A stretch of DNA of 64,000 bases, taken from NCBI GenBank assembly GCA_038277395.1, contig CM076191.1, positions 32,511,936 through 32,575,935 on the forward strand. The letters run 5' to 3'. Position 1 is the stretch's first letter. Each line of letters starts with the position of its first letter. Of the stretch, positions 12,647-23,984 are shown piece after piece. The position numbers and the translations under genes are program-made. This stretch comes from Dryocosmus kuriphilus (taxonomy: Eukaryota > Arthropoda > Insecta > Hymenoptera > Cynipidae). The notes under the pieces are model-generated. The model made no database searches and had not been told where the DNA came from. It was given only the letters and a program-made list of their open reading frames with translations.

Positions 12647-13836
12647 TAAGTAAACATGTTCATTACATTTAATGAAAGAAATGTTCCACTAGAATTTCCA
12701 TAGGGCTGTTTCATAAAATTTCCATGAATCATAAGCACTTTTTAAAAATAAACACCTCTTGGCATTATACATATTACACCATTTTCTTCGTTCCTGATGT
12801 ACTAAAAAGATAAAGTAATGAGAAACTATTCAAATCCAAACAAAATAATTCATTGAACAAACTACTCATGTGCATATTCACTCACATTAATACTTTCTTT
12901 CATAAGACAATGAAAATATTACAGGGTTGCAACCAGGGGCGGCTTTTGGGGTGTGCGAGCTGTGCGGTCGCACAGGGCGCCGTGGCTGGGGGGGGGGGGG
13001 GGGGGGGCGCCGACATGGGATTTTACTTTGTACCTGCCTAGATCTGCGTTTTCAGGTGCTAAGAGGAGACAACTTTGCACCTGTTTTTCCAATTCTAGGT
13101 TTCAATATCAGTAAGAGCTTTTTCACTAATCCGGTCAAGGATCTGTGCTCCTCCTCTAATCCCTTTTTTGGACTGAGATATTTTGGCGCCCAAGCCGAAT
13201 GACCAAATAAATAATAGTCATAGGAGCGACACTCATTTAGGAAATCTATGATAGGTTTTTAAAATATATGCGTTATAATAGAGCTGAAGAATGACGAATA
13301 TAATTCAAAGTAACCATTTAAGCTCTCTCTCTTATCGACCCTAGTATTGTAGTTACAGATTCGTTTCAGCTTATGCAATAGATCCTAGCTTAGTATTGAA
13401 TATTATCTCGAGCAATCCAACTTTATTGCTTCTGAACCCGTCTAGTCTAAATCTTTACTCTTTCTTTCATAATGTAGCTTAAGGTGTTTATTAACTAATA
13501 TTATCTACCTTTGGCCACATAACGCCGAAACTCAAATTTGTCCCCAACATTATGTTCCTTCGAAAAAGGCAATATATGAACGCCCCTATCCCTCTCTTCG
13601 AATTTTACTATCCAATCATTTTTTACCCCCTCCCCTCCTCAAAAGAACGCTTTTTCTATAGTAAGTGTTTCCCTAATTTCCTAATTTTTCCCACTTCGAA
13701 AACTTCTGGAAAACTATATCCCACTTGTTCACCACTTTTGCACTCACAAAATGATCATTCGTTTTTGATCTTTTTCCCGTAATACTTCAACTCAATATTA
13801 AATAAGTTGTATATATAAAACTCATTTGCGAACGAG

Positions 13837-16125
13837 ATGCAATGTCGTCGAAGTCAAAAAAACTATCCGGTGCACAATATCGAAAAAGAAAACTTCTTAT
13901 GTCTCGTGCAATTGTTAGGTAAATATGACACAGTCATGATAGAGTACTTACGTCGTCTGATGTCAAAAGAAATAGCTGACCATTATTGTGGGAAAATCAT
14001 TCAAAATGAAATTCTCAACTTAATGGCGAAAAAAGTTTTAGGTTCTATTTTGTTACGTTTAAGAAACGCTAAGTACTATTCACTAATAGCTGATTGCACA
14101 CAGAACAAATCACGTAAAGAACAAATCTCTTTCACGTTAAGATTTGTAGAAATATGTTCTGATTGTGATAAGGTAAAAGAACATTTTATTGGCTTTATGT
14201 CTGTCATCGGCAAAACGACTGGCTTTAATTTAACAGAGATTATTCTTCGGGCATTGCGTGATAATAATATTAAAGTCGAAGATTGCCGTGGTCAAGCGTA
14301 TGATAATGGTTTGAATATAAAGGGTAAATATAATGGAGTTCAAGCGAGAATTCTCGAGATAAATCCTAGAGCAAGTTATCTACCATGCAGAAAAATCGGC
14401 GATGCAGCAAAGTCATGTAATGAATCTGTTTTACTTTTTGGGATAATTCAGCGAATTTATATATTGTTTTCTGAATCAACGCAACATTGGGAAGTTTTGT
14501 GTGCTTACATGACAACGTTGACATTAAAACCTCTTTGTCTTACTCGATGGAAAAGTAGATCTGATAGCGTGAAACCATTTAGGCATGATCTCAAGAACAT
14601 CAGAACAGCTTTGATAGCCCTTTCTAACGATCAGGATAATGATTCTGATGTACGCCATGAAGCTTGTACACTTGCTGACCAAATATCAGATTTTCAATTT
14701 ATTGTATCAATGGTTATTTGGTTAGACATATTATACTAGGTGGATATCGTCAGTAAATCAATGCAAAATGCCTCTGCGAATCTTTTACTGATTAGCAAAC
14801 TCTTAGGATCGTGCTAGAAATTTTTAGAAGATTACAGAAATAAAGGTTTTGAGATCGCTTTAATAATCGCCAAAGAAATCGCAGAAGATTTAAAGGTAGA
14901 ACCGGTTTTCGAAAAAAAGGGACGTACGCGAAATAAAAAGAAGCCGTTCGATTATGAAACACCAGACGAACCAATATAAGAGCCAGAAAGATTTTTTGAA
15001 GTCAACTTCTTTTACGTGATTTTAGATATTGCGCGTGAATCAATTAAAGAACGATTTGAGCAATTAGAAAATCATAATAAGATTTGGTCATTTCTATATA
15101 ATTTGAAGGAGATCCCTGAAGAGAATAGTTTAAGACTACTGTGCTCTCAATTAGAAGAAAAACTAACTCATGAAAACGAAACAGAGGTTAATGGCAAAGA
15201 ACTGTGTACTGAGCTATTGCACTTAAAATATATGCTGCCGAATACAGTTAAAACACCTACAGATGTGTTAAACTTTATCGTTCAGAATAATTTAAGTGTA
15301 ATTTTTCCAAACGTATGGGTAGCGTTAAAATTTTGTTAACAACCCTTGTTTTCGTTGCAACCGCAGAACGAAGTTTTTCCAACCTGAAGTTAATTTAAAA
15401 CGTATTTAACCCGTAATGGTCATACCTCCAAAAAATAACGTAATGGTCATATGGGGTCAACCTGACCCCACGCAGAAAAACAGATGCTATTTCCGTTCTA
15501 ATTAATGTATCGACCTAATTCTTTCACTGGTTTTTAGTTTAAGATCTCCTCTGTAAAATCCAATGATTGGTTTCCTTATGTAAAAACTTTTTCATGTAGG
15601 AAAACAGCAAGAAAGAAAAAATTCAAAAATTTTGACTTTGTTCATAAAAAAATCCATAATAAATGCAATTTTAGAGATACAGAGTAACAGCTTCAGTTTT
15701 GTACTCTCAAGACAGTATACTTTCAAAAAAAAATAGTGACAATATGGATCTTGAAAAAAAGTATATTTATTTTGGGGTAAGATTGAATGCAATTTTGATA
15801 AAATTTGCAAAATAAAGTTAAAAAATTTTTTTTGTCGACATTTATTAATTTTATCAATAAAAAGGATAATAATGTATAAAATTTGAATAAAATAGTGAGT
15901 AAAAAACTATTGTTCACCAACTTTTGAGAAATTTAACTGCAAACTTGGCCTGGGGTCAAATTGACCCCACATGACCATTACGGGTTAAGATCGACTATGT
16001 CAGATGGCAGGTTGAGCTCTCTCGTGATCTTGTCAATTGAAAACAATTTGTTACAACTACTAGATTCTTCTGATCTTATAAACGAATTTGCGAGAATAAA
16101 GGCTCGAAAGGTAAATTTTTCTTGA
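13837..16125 (+). pseudogene. hAT transposase (DUF4371 to dimerisation domain), broken
   Basis: An N-terminal remnant (MSSKSKKLSGAQYRKRK) begins at about 13842 in one frame and is soon replaced by DUF4371 sequence in another, so the TTF zinc-finger region has been deleted. The main open stretch 13837-14739 covers DUF4371 and the start of the catalytic core, with LIADCTQNKSRKEQIS (first catalytic Asp) and later LCLTRWKSR. After frame changes and stops, 15016-15339 carries a helical insert region. The dimerisation domain reads TLVFVATAERSFSNLK near 15342-15390, is interrupted by the MITE, and resumes with MSDGRLSSLVILSIEN after 15988, ending at a stop at 16125. Closely related to the hAT fragment at 8591-11263. 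Inactive. Confidence 0.88.
15410..15984. mobile_element. piggyBac-type MITE flanked by TTAA
   Basis: The element is bounded by TTAA at 15406-15409 and 15985-15988. Its ends are inverted: CCCGTAATGGTCAT at the left and ATGACCATTACGGG at the right, each followed inward by GGGGTCAA...TGACCCCA. The left end is partly duplicated (CGTAATGGTCATATGGGGTC about 30 bp in). It has no credible transposase, so it is non-autonomous. It sits exactly between the two halves of the hAT dimerisation domain, and so dates the hAT as older. Confidence 0.93.
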
Positions 16126-16510
16126 CGCTGAATGTGAAGTCTTGAATAATAATCATAATAAATTATGTGATTTAATTCCGTATCTCTAATCTGTATATAT
16201 TCTGCAAATATGTATGTATATAAAATAAAACGTATTTTGAAAACGTATCACAGAAGTGAATTTATTTAATATATTTATAAAAACCATGTATTTATCACAA
16301 TTATTATTAAAAATTGTTGAAATAATTTAATGTTTTCATTTATTAAAAATTATCGATTTCACAACATTTTAGTTATTTTACTGGGGAGGGGGGGCTATTT
16401 TGCTTCTCGCACAGGGCGCCCATATCCCTAAAGCCGGCCCTGGTTGCAACTGCAAATCATAAGCAAAACAGATATCCCAAAAATGGTACTTTTTTCAGAT
16501 TCGTTGACGA

Positions 16511-17068
16511 AAAAATCGTTTTGTGTTAAAGAACACAAGGCAGAAGTGAAACTTAAAATAGAATTAAATACAAGCAAATAAAAAAAAACTTAAAATAGAA
16601 TTAAATACAAGCAAATAAAAAAAAAATAAAAAAATAACTTCAAGCTAAAGTAAAACTTTGAATACAAATATACAACGAAATGACAAATTTTGAGTACCAA
16701 AATGACGTCCAAATTGAAATGAATTTTCGACATTCAAAATTTGACGACAAAGTTTCACTTCTCTTGCACATTGCAGGTTCATGCAATGCTACATGCTTGG
16801 AATCGAAGCTGTGCAAGAGAAGTGAAACTTTGTCGTCAAATTTTGAATGTCGAAAATTCATTTCAATTTGGACGTCATTTTGGTACTCAAAATTTGTCAT
16901 TTCGTTGTATATTTGTATTCAAAGTTTTACTTTAGCTTGAAGTTATTTTTTTATTTTTTTTTTATTTGCTTGTATTTAATTCTATTTTAAGTTTTTTTTT
17001 ATTTGCTTGTATTTAATTCTATTTTAAGTTTCACTTCTGCCTTGTGTTCTTTAACACAAAACGATTTT
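16511..17068. repeat. Nearly perfect palindrome, two ~258-bp arms with a 41-bp loop
   Basis: The left arm 16511-16769 is the reverse complement of the right arm 16811-17068, with almost no mismatches over the whole length. The loop is 16770-16810. Because of the symmetry the same hypothetical peptide can be read on both strands; it is not a gene. The arms are AT-rich, contain a 36-bp duplication with AATTAAATACAAGCAAATAA, and carry AGAAGTGAAACTT near both the outer and inner ends. A transcript across it would fold into a very long hairpin. Near-identity of the arms suggests recent origin or continuing gene conversion. Confidence 0.95.
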
Positions 17069-17740
17069 TTTTCCAGTTGCTAGCATTAGACATGTCATTG
17101 AGATTAAATTTTTAAATGTGTAGCAGTATATTACATTTTTTATTTGCTTGTATTTAATTCTATTTTAAGTTTCACTTCTGCCTTGTGTTCTTTAACACAA
17201 AACGATTTTTTTTCCAGTTGCTAGCATTAGACATGTCATTGAGATTAAATTTTTAAATGTGTAGCAGTATATTACATTGTATCAGTCTTATCTTAATGTC
17301 AGTGAATAATGTCATATACGATTATATAAAATGCACAAAGCATATATGAGACATTCCCATTTATTATAAAATGTACATCACAACTTATTATTTAGTTGCT
17401 CGTATTTATTTTCTTCCATGTGCTTGTATTGTATGTTATTGTTTATTTGCTTGTACTTGATTTTATTTACTTATTTGCTTGTATTTTATTGTATTGTTCA
17501 TTTGCTTGTATTTGATTGTTTCATTTTCTTGTATTTTATTTTCATTTATTCATTAATTTTATTCAGTACCCGCAAAGTTTCACTTCTGCCTTGTGTTCTT
17601 TAACACAAAACGATTTTTTTCCCAGTTGCTGGCATTAGACATGTCATTGAGATTAAATTTTTAAATGTGTAGCAGTATATTAAATTGTATCAGTCTTATC
17701 TTAATGTCAGTGAATAATGTTATATACGATTATATGACGA
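16992..17740 (+). repeat. Three direct copies of a 140-170 bp unit next to the palindrome
   Basis: The unit TTTCACTTCTGCCTTGTGTTC ... AACACAAAACGATTT ... TTGCTAGCATTAGACATGTC occurs at about 16992-17136, 17137-17330 and 17572-17738. The first copy overlaps the right arm of the palindrome. The second and third continue through ATCAGTCTTATCTTAATGTCAG, so the first is shorter. Between the second and third lies AT-rich DNA with loosely repeated TTTGCTTGTATTT motifs (17395-17560). No gene is seen. Confidence 0.85.
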
Positions 17741-17749
17741 GTCTTCGAA

Positions 17750-18000
17750 ATACCTCTCCCTCCCGCTCCCCCCCCCCCCCCCCCTTCCCCCGGCCGCTCC
17801 ATCGCCTCTGCGCGCGGATAGGCTCAGATGGGCTCGCGTGAATGGCATCCTTCCGTCTCGCTTTGTAGCACGCGCTTCTCTTTCCCCCTCTCCCGCGCAA
17901 CGTGGCCCGTGCCCCCGTCCCGCTCCCCCCTTGCCAACAAATGCTTGCGCGAGAGCTTCTGGTTTTACCCCGGCCAGAAATGTCAGAACGAGAGAAGAGA
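17750..18000. other. GC-rich island in AT-rich DNA
   Basis: This 250-bp block is much richer in G and C than its flanks, with a run of about 18 C near 17770 and many CpG. It ends near GAAGTTTCACTTC at 17999-18011, a motif resembling the neighbouring palindrome. It may be a fragment of an inserted repeat. No reading frame in it is convincing. From 18020 to 18830 the DNA is AT-rich and I see nothing in it. Confidence 0.45.
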
Positions 18001-18839
18001 AGTTTCACTTCAAAAATTGAAATTTTTTGCATCGTACAGGTCGCAAAGAATTTGTAAGATTTTCGCAACTATATTTTTGAGTTTTAATACACGTTAAAGA
18101 AGTTTTGTGCAATAACTTTAATGCCAATGAACGGTTTCATTCTCTACTACAGAAAATGATTTCATTCATTGACAACAGTTGCAGGAAACACGTTTAACAT
18201 GTCTTTAACTGCTTTTTCACTAACCTATGCTTAAAAGCACGCCGACGATTTAGATTTCGAATGTGTGACATCATTTTCCTTAGTATGAAAAACTTTATAC
18301 TTTAATATAAAACAATGTAAAAAACAAAACAATCTTGAAAGACATGAACCAAACACACGCCCTATCATATAAAGCGTTGAGGTTAGGAGTGCTTAATCAT
18401 TCTTTATTCTAAAATTTTTAACAAGACTAAAAATTTCTTTAAACATGAAAAAAATGATTCTGTAAGACAGTTTGAATAATTTAATAACGTAAAATTTTCT
18501 AACGGAACTCTTGACATTAAAAGTAATTAAACTTAATTTGATTCTGAAAATAGTTATATTTTTTGTAAGAAACATTTATAAAACTAGTAGAAGCGAATCA
18601 AGTGATGAATCGAAAGAGGTCACGTAATCCTAAAGAAACACATTCAAATTGAAGCTACGTTTATTTTCTAATATTTTCTTATTTCTTGTTAAAAGTCGAT
18701 TATTAAAAGTAGCAATATATATTTTTATTGAATTCACAATACTAGAAATAACTTTTTTTTACCTGAAGAAACACTTCTATTTTCTTAAATAGAAGTCAAA
18801 AAGTTATTTCGCGGTTAGTCACGTGACCACTTTTTCCGG

Positions 18840-21800
18840 CGTCATGTCACCGGTATCTCTATGCTTGCAGGCGGGAGTGTATGTTCATTTTCCTGCAAAG
18901 AAAATATACTGAAAAAGGTAAGAATCAATACAAGACTTCTGTCCCCCTTAATTTATTTACATTCACGCACAGGTAGGAATAAATTCTGTTTATCCTATGC
19001 ATGTATTTAATTTATAAGCGTTAAAAAAATAGAATTTGAATTTGTGTAGGTTATGTTAGCGACATCGTAGCTTTTATGTTCTCGATGTTTTAGATTTTTT
19101 AAAGAAGCGTTGACATAATTCATGATCCTTTTTGTGGAATTTTTAAATTTATCTTATTAAAATCCTTCTTTCTGAATTTTAGAAGTGATTTCGAGACGCA
19201 GACATAAAAAAGTTATTACATTTTTGAGAGAACGATTCGTAGACCTGTCACCATGAAAAAAGTCATATGAGCGTGGTTTCTTGGATTCTCCTCATGTTTT
19301 CTTCATTTATCTTAATTCCGATATCGGATGCATTTATTTCATATAAACTTTCTATACAAATGTTTTACAAAATTGTTTAAAAATCATATTTATGCACGAC
19401 TCTCAAACCCTACAAAAGGAAGGGCGTATAAACATATATATTTAAGACAATATCAATGCAGCAAAAATAATCATAATAATATATTTTCAGCAAACTACAA
19501 TATGTCTCAAAATTCCGACGAAGAATATTATGAGTATCAACTCATCGAGTTTTTAAAACGTGGCCCAAAATCAACAATAAAGGAAGTGGATTTTGTCCCC
19601 TGTAGCTGGGTACCTTACAACAAGAAGAAAGGAAAATTGGAGACTAAATTTTTGCCTCCACCTTACGATGACGAAAGTTGCAAGTTGTTGCACGACCTAG
19701 TACAGTATAAAGCCGAGCCTCCAGAATCATATTACATATTTATCACAAATTCTTAACTAATTATTTAAAATAACTTCTTATTCCTCAAATTCAAAATCAA
19801 TACTTATATACAAAACGTTTTAGGCAATTATGGGGATGCTATGTTGCGTGTGAAAAGTTTAAGCATCGATGAATATGCTTTTTCACAAGACAGTGAAGAG
19901 CCGGCAGAAAAAGTTAAGGAAATCGTCGAGAAACATAAGCAGGCTAAGTTGAAAGTAAAGTAAATATGAAACTTCAGATTATGGTACGTCTAGTGAAATA
20001 AACAGAGTGTTCAAAATTTTGTATATTACATTCTCTTTAAATCTCTTACTTTAAATTTTAATTGTTCTTTATACCTTCATTATCTTAAAAATCGATAGCC
20101 TTCATGACGAAGACGGTTTTTCAAACAAATTTTTCGAATCAAAGGTTTTGTTTAAAAATGTGTCCGCAGATGATAGCTGGAGCGACAAGGATGAATTAGA
20201 AGAAATAATTTTAGACAAGAAAAAAACGAAAAACACTAGCCGACCAAAGTTAGAAAACTCGAAAAATAAGAAACCAACCGTCAATCCACCTATTCAAACT
20301 TGCAAAGTCGCATCTTTGATGTCCTGCTCGCAACCAAAAATATCCGAAAATTTACGTCCTCGTAAGTTGCTACTCTACTTTGATTAATATTCATTGAGAT
20401 ACATTATTTAAAAATAATACTATACGAAAGCATATATTACTACTATGTAACTTAACGCAACATTTTTTTCAGAAGAAAGGCACGAGCTTTTTTCAAATAA
20501 AAAAGATAAAACAGTATCTTTAACCTCCAAATTGCACCAAAAATTACCTAATGATTCAATTTTTCGTAAGTTGTGCTTAAAAACAATTTTATGAAATAGT
20601 AATAACGACTTATAATCTGCAAATCGAGAAATTTTATATTCAAACAAGCAGTTCAAATTTTTAACGCTTTACAGGCCAAGAAGGCACAAGTTGCAACGAG
20701 ATTTCTCCAAAAGAGGTTAACAAGATGAAAGACCGTAAGCACAAAAAAGGAAAACTTGGACAGTTCACTGAAGGTTAGTATATAATTTTTATAATTTTTA
20801 ATGACCTAAATATTAACAAAACAGGTTTAAACTGATTAAAAATTATTCATAAAGTTCTCCACGATTCTTTAAGTATATCGAGAATGCCTTCAACAAGATA
20901 CAAAATTTGGTGCTATTTTTCCAAGTCTTCAAAACTTTCTTGAGCCTTCAAAAAAACTTTGAATATTTATTCAAAGACTTTTAGCAGCTTTTTTATTTTT
21001 AGATTATATATTACGTTGTTTCCGATATATACATTTTTTATTTATATATTATTAAAATTATTTACATTTTCAGATAATAAACTTTTGTGGGAGATCTACC
21101 GTGATATTCAAGGACTCAAAGTAGACGTAAAAGAAATTCTGGCAAACCAAAACGAAGTTCAACAAGCCCAACAAGGCCTTCAAATCTTGCAAGGAGTTTT
21201 TCAAGATTTTAGTACGAAATACGACTCGAAATTGCCGATTGATAATGAAGAAGAGTTTAATGATTTCAATGCCAAATTACTGGAAAACGAAGAATTCGGA
21301 AAAGATTTCGTAAGTTATTAAATAAATTCTCTTATAATATTTTCAGTCTTATCAGAATGTCTAATGTCTTATTTTATTAATTATTTTTAGATGACTTCGT
21401 TTACTAAATATTTCGATCGAGGGTATGTGATTACGAAAAATATTGCAAACATTCTAAAAGAATATTTTTCCAAAAATATGGCAATGCGCAGCACGGCAAT
21501 AAAAAAGATGTCCAATAAACTATTATTACGAGGTACACCATTTTATGATCACATATTAGGTGAGTGATGATTGATATTCAAATTCTCATAATTTCATAGC
21601 AAATATTGCTTTTCCCAGTAATGATTTTAATTTATATAATTATATATTTCTTTTGTAATAATATACTTGTAGACCCTTATCCTATATGTAAATTTTGTAT
21701 ACATATATATTTACAAAATCTGTCTCTTTTCTTAGGTGCCATTTCACAAACGCACCATGATTCCATTTCTGGAAAGCACATAACAGATGCTACTTTTGGA

Positions 21801-21926
21801 ATAGCATTGGGAAGTGTTCTTGCTAATGCTATAGATTGGGGTGGCGAACGAAGAAGAGGAAGAAACTCGAACTTGAACAAAATTAAAAAAGGTTGTGATG
21901 GATCCGAGGAAGTCGAATCTCCATAA
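18840..21926 (+). CDS. DUF4806-domain protein, multi-exon gene
   Basis: Exons inferred from GT-AG sites: 5' UTR exon ending 18917; 19491-19756 (ATG at 19502); 19824-19959; 20099-20361; 20473-20575; 20675-20773; 21074-21309; 21391-21559; 21736-21926. From the third exon on, splice phases fit without stops. The N-terminal exon has the EVDFVPCSWVPY and PPPYDDESCKLLHDLV motifs typical of insect DUF4806 proteins. The middle is charged and low-complexity (likely disordered). The last three exons form the DUF4806 domain (LWEIYRDIQGLKVDVKEIL; GIALGSVLANAIDWGG). Function is unknown; these genes are multicopy in some insects. One oddity: the exon starting 19491 has no GT donor after PPES and runs into TAA at 19754, and about a dozen residues normally present there are absent, so the copy may be damaged. 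Confidence 0.82.
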
Positions 21927-21978
21927 ATCGTCCTAATCATCCATAATTACGTATATATGTATAATTATATATATATCA

Positions 21979-22018
21979 AATAAACTATAATTATTACGTG
22001 CAATTTTATTTTAATAAA
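21979..22018 (+). promoter_or_regulatory. Two polyadenylation signals of the DUF4806 gene
   Basis: AATAAA occurs at 21979-21984 and 22013-22018, 53 and 87 bp after the stop codon at 21926, the right distance for 3' end formation. Confidence 0.65.
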
Positions 22019-22079
22019 GATAATTTAAAATGGCGATAATAGTTTTCATTTATTTTATTTTTAACTATATTTGAACCAG

Positions 22080-22312
22080 TTTCTTCGGGGCAGCTGTTTG
22101 GGCCCTACTAGCGCCCGACTAGGCCCCGAAAAGGATATGCCGGGTTACCTGACTAGCGCCTAACTAGACCCCGACTAGGGTAAGTCGAATCAACTGACTA
22201 GCCCCCGACTAAACCACCGTGACGTTACTGGCCGTGGGCTTAACCAATTGTCCCGACTAGCTCCTAACTTTAAGTGGGGCCAACTGATCGGTAACCAGAC
22301 TAGCTCCCCATT
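22080..22312. repeat. GC-rich irregular repeat of ACTAGC/GACTAG motifs
   Basis: The pieces ACTAGCGCCCGACTAGGCCC, ACTAGCGCCTAACTAGACCC, ACTAGCCCCCGACTAAACC and GACTAGCTCC recur with irregular spacing. Composition contrasts sharply with the AT-rich flanks. It may be an end of a decayed transposon or a minisatellite. No coding. Confidence 0.6.
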
Positions 22313-23375
22313 TCAATTTCTACACGGGTGGCTTCTCCCTTTTCAAGGATTGAAAATATCATTTTTCTCGAAAACGGCAAAATGTGAATAGCACTTGATA
22401 CTTCACAATATTGCTCCCCTTCCAGGAATGTATATTTTACCTTTAGCAGATGTTTGTTTGGTGTATTGAGAACAACATTGGAAAAAAATATAAAGAACAA
22501 ATAAATATGGAGTAAAGTAGTAGTTATTTATTTTCACGAAGTGAAACATTTTATTTTTTAAAAGACTTATTTTTAAGTAACAATTATTATGAAGACGTGC
22601 TCTATCTGATTCTGAAAGTTATGAAGGTTCAAAGCGGAGAAAAATTGGTTTTTATCTCTGCAGTTGAAGAAAGAAAATTTTTTTCAACTGATATCACGGC
22701 CAAAGGGGGCTTAAGTTAAATTTTGTTTTTGTATTTCTTTCTCGGATGCCTCCTGATTACTTTAGGTGTACATAAGAAATCATTTAAATGTTGTAGGTGT
22801 GCTAAAATTATTTGTATTGCCGTAAATTTTTATTGTTCATTAAAAAAGAATTTTTAAATTTGTTTAGAATGAAAAGTACGAATGAACCATAATAATAAAA
22901 GTAATGTTGATGCAGTACACCATTCAAATGATTGGTGAATTATATCTGAAGTAACTACGAGACATTCAAAAAAGAAATAAAAGAAGAAAGTTGAACTTGT
23001 AGCCCCTTCTTAAGATGTTATCAAGGGGAACAATAAGTTTTTTCAATTTTCGAGATAAAGAGCAATTTTTCTCCGCTTTGAAATTGTGGAACCTTAAAAA
23101 CCTCATGGAATATGTTCTTTACATTAAAAGTGAACTAGAACAAGTTGATTTAAGAAATAAAATGTTTTAAGTTCGTGAAAGTAAGTACCATAGTAGAACA
23201 TTTTTATCGATTTTTGCATTTTGTTTTCCAAAATTTCTTGTAAATACAACAGATAAGGACAGTGGTAAGGGTATAATTTTATTCATTTCAGGAAGAGGAA
23301 CAATTTTCAACCTTGAACCGCTATTCATATTTTGCGTCGTTTCCGAGAAAAAGTATAATTTTTAATAGTTGAAAG
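22310..23375. repeat. Decayed inverted-repeat element, arms of about 400 bp
   Basis: Blocks on the left return inverted on the right: TTTTTCTCGAAAACGGCAAAATGTGAATAG (22357-22390) with its complement near 23320-23355; TATTTTCACGAAGTGAAACATTTTATTTTTTAA (22529-22562) with its complement near 23155-23185; AAAGCGGAGAAAAATTG (22634-22650) with its complement near 23065-23082. The centre is near 22840. Identity is moderate, with many small gaps, so the structure is old. No coding in between. Confidence 0.7.
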
Positions 23376-23379
23376 TTGT

Positions 23380-23800
23380 GAAGCCATTTTCATGTTATAG
23401 CGTTATAACAATGAAATTTGCACTAAAATTAACATACTTACAGGATGTGTCAGCACCTATTGGACCGAAAAATTTCAAAACAAATGCAAATTGCTTTTGA
23501 AGACAAATACTCTACACAGAAAAATTAATTTTCTGATTGAACTAAAACTTTTTTTTATACAAAAGTATAAATTGCTGTTTATGATTTTGTTATTTATAAT
23601 TGTGTGTAAATAAAAGATTTAGCGCGACCGAAAAATATTTTTCTCCTATGTGGAGAAAGTGTCTTGAAAAGCATTTTTCATTTCTTTTGAAGTATTTCAT
23701 TCCAATAGGTGCTGAGATATCTACCTGCAAATATGTCAATTTTAGTACAAATTGAATTGTTCATAACACTATAACTTGAAAACGGATAGCTGTACAAAAA
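23380..23800. repeat. Second inverted-repeat element, arms of about 150 bp
   Basis: The left arm (about 23385-23530) with GTTATAGCGTTATAACAATG and TCAGCACCTATTGGA is matched inverted at about 23620-23800 by TCCAATAGGTGCTGAGATAT and ATAACACTATAACTTGAAAA. The spacer (23530-23620) is AT-rich. This and the preceding structure are adjacent, possibly nested, MITE-like remnants. Confidence 0.7.
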
Positions 23801-23984
23801 AAAAAAGCGTAAAGGGAAATAAGTCTGGTCTTACCTTAAAGTTTCTGAAAAATATTTCACAGATTTTTTTTTTCCATAAATAATATAAATTTGTTTTTAA
23901 AAAAATTGTTTAAACAATTAGCAAGCAATTTGTCGAAAATGTATCCCTTATAATTTTAATCAGGGCCTTTTCACAGAAAAAACT

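Larger units (their letters stand above)
12934..16442 (+). mobile_element. hAT transposon with 8-bp target duplications and a nested MITE
   Basis: Terminal inverted repeats begin CAGGGGCGGCTTTTGGGGT at 12934 and, on the other strand, CAGGGCCGGCTTTAGGGAT ending at 16442. Both ends also carry an internal GCACAGGGCGCC motif. The flanks are GTTGCAAC at 12926-12933 and GTTGCAAC at 16443-16450, a perfect 8-bp duplication as expected of hAT. The interior holds a transposase that lost its N-terminal zinc-finger region, a run of about 19 G near 12989, and a 575-bp piggyBac-type MITE at 15410-15984. The stretch 13010-13836 shows no coding. Ends and duplication together fix the boundaries well. Confidence 0.95.

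Noticed and set aside
16640..16940. Identical 86-codon frames on both strands
   Set aside because: Produced by the palindrome; each is the mirror of the other.
17418..17603. Hydrophobic 61-codon frame
   Set aside because: Low-complexity TTTGCTTGTATTT repeats, giving Leu/Phe/Tyr-rich nonsense.
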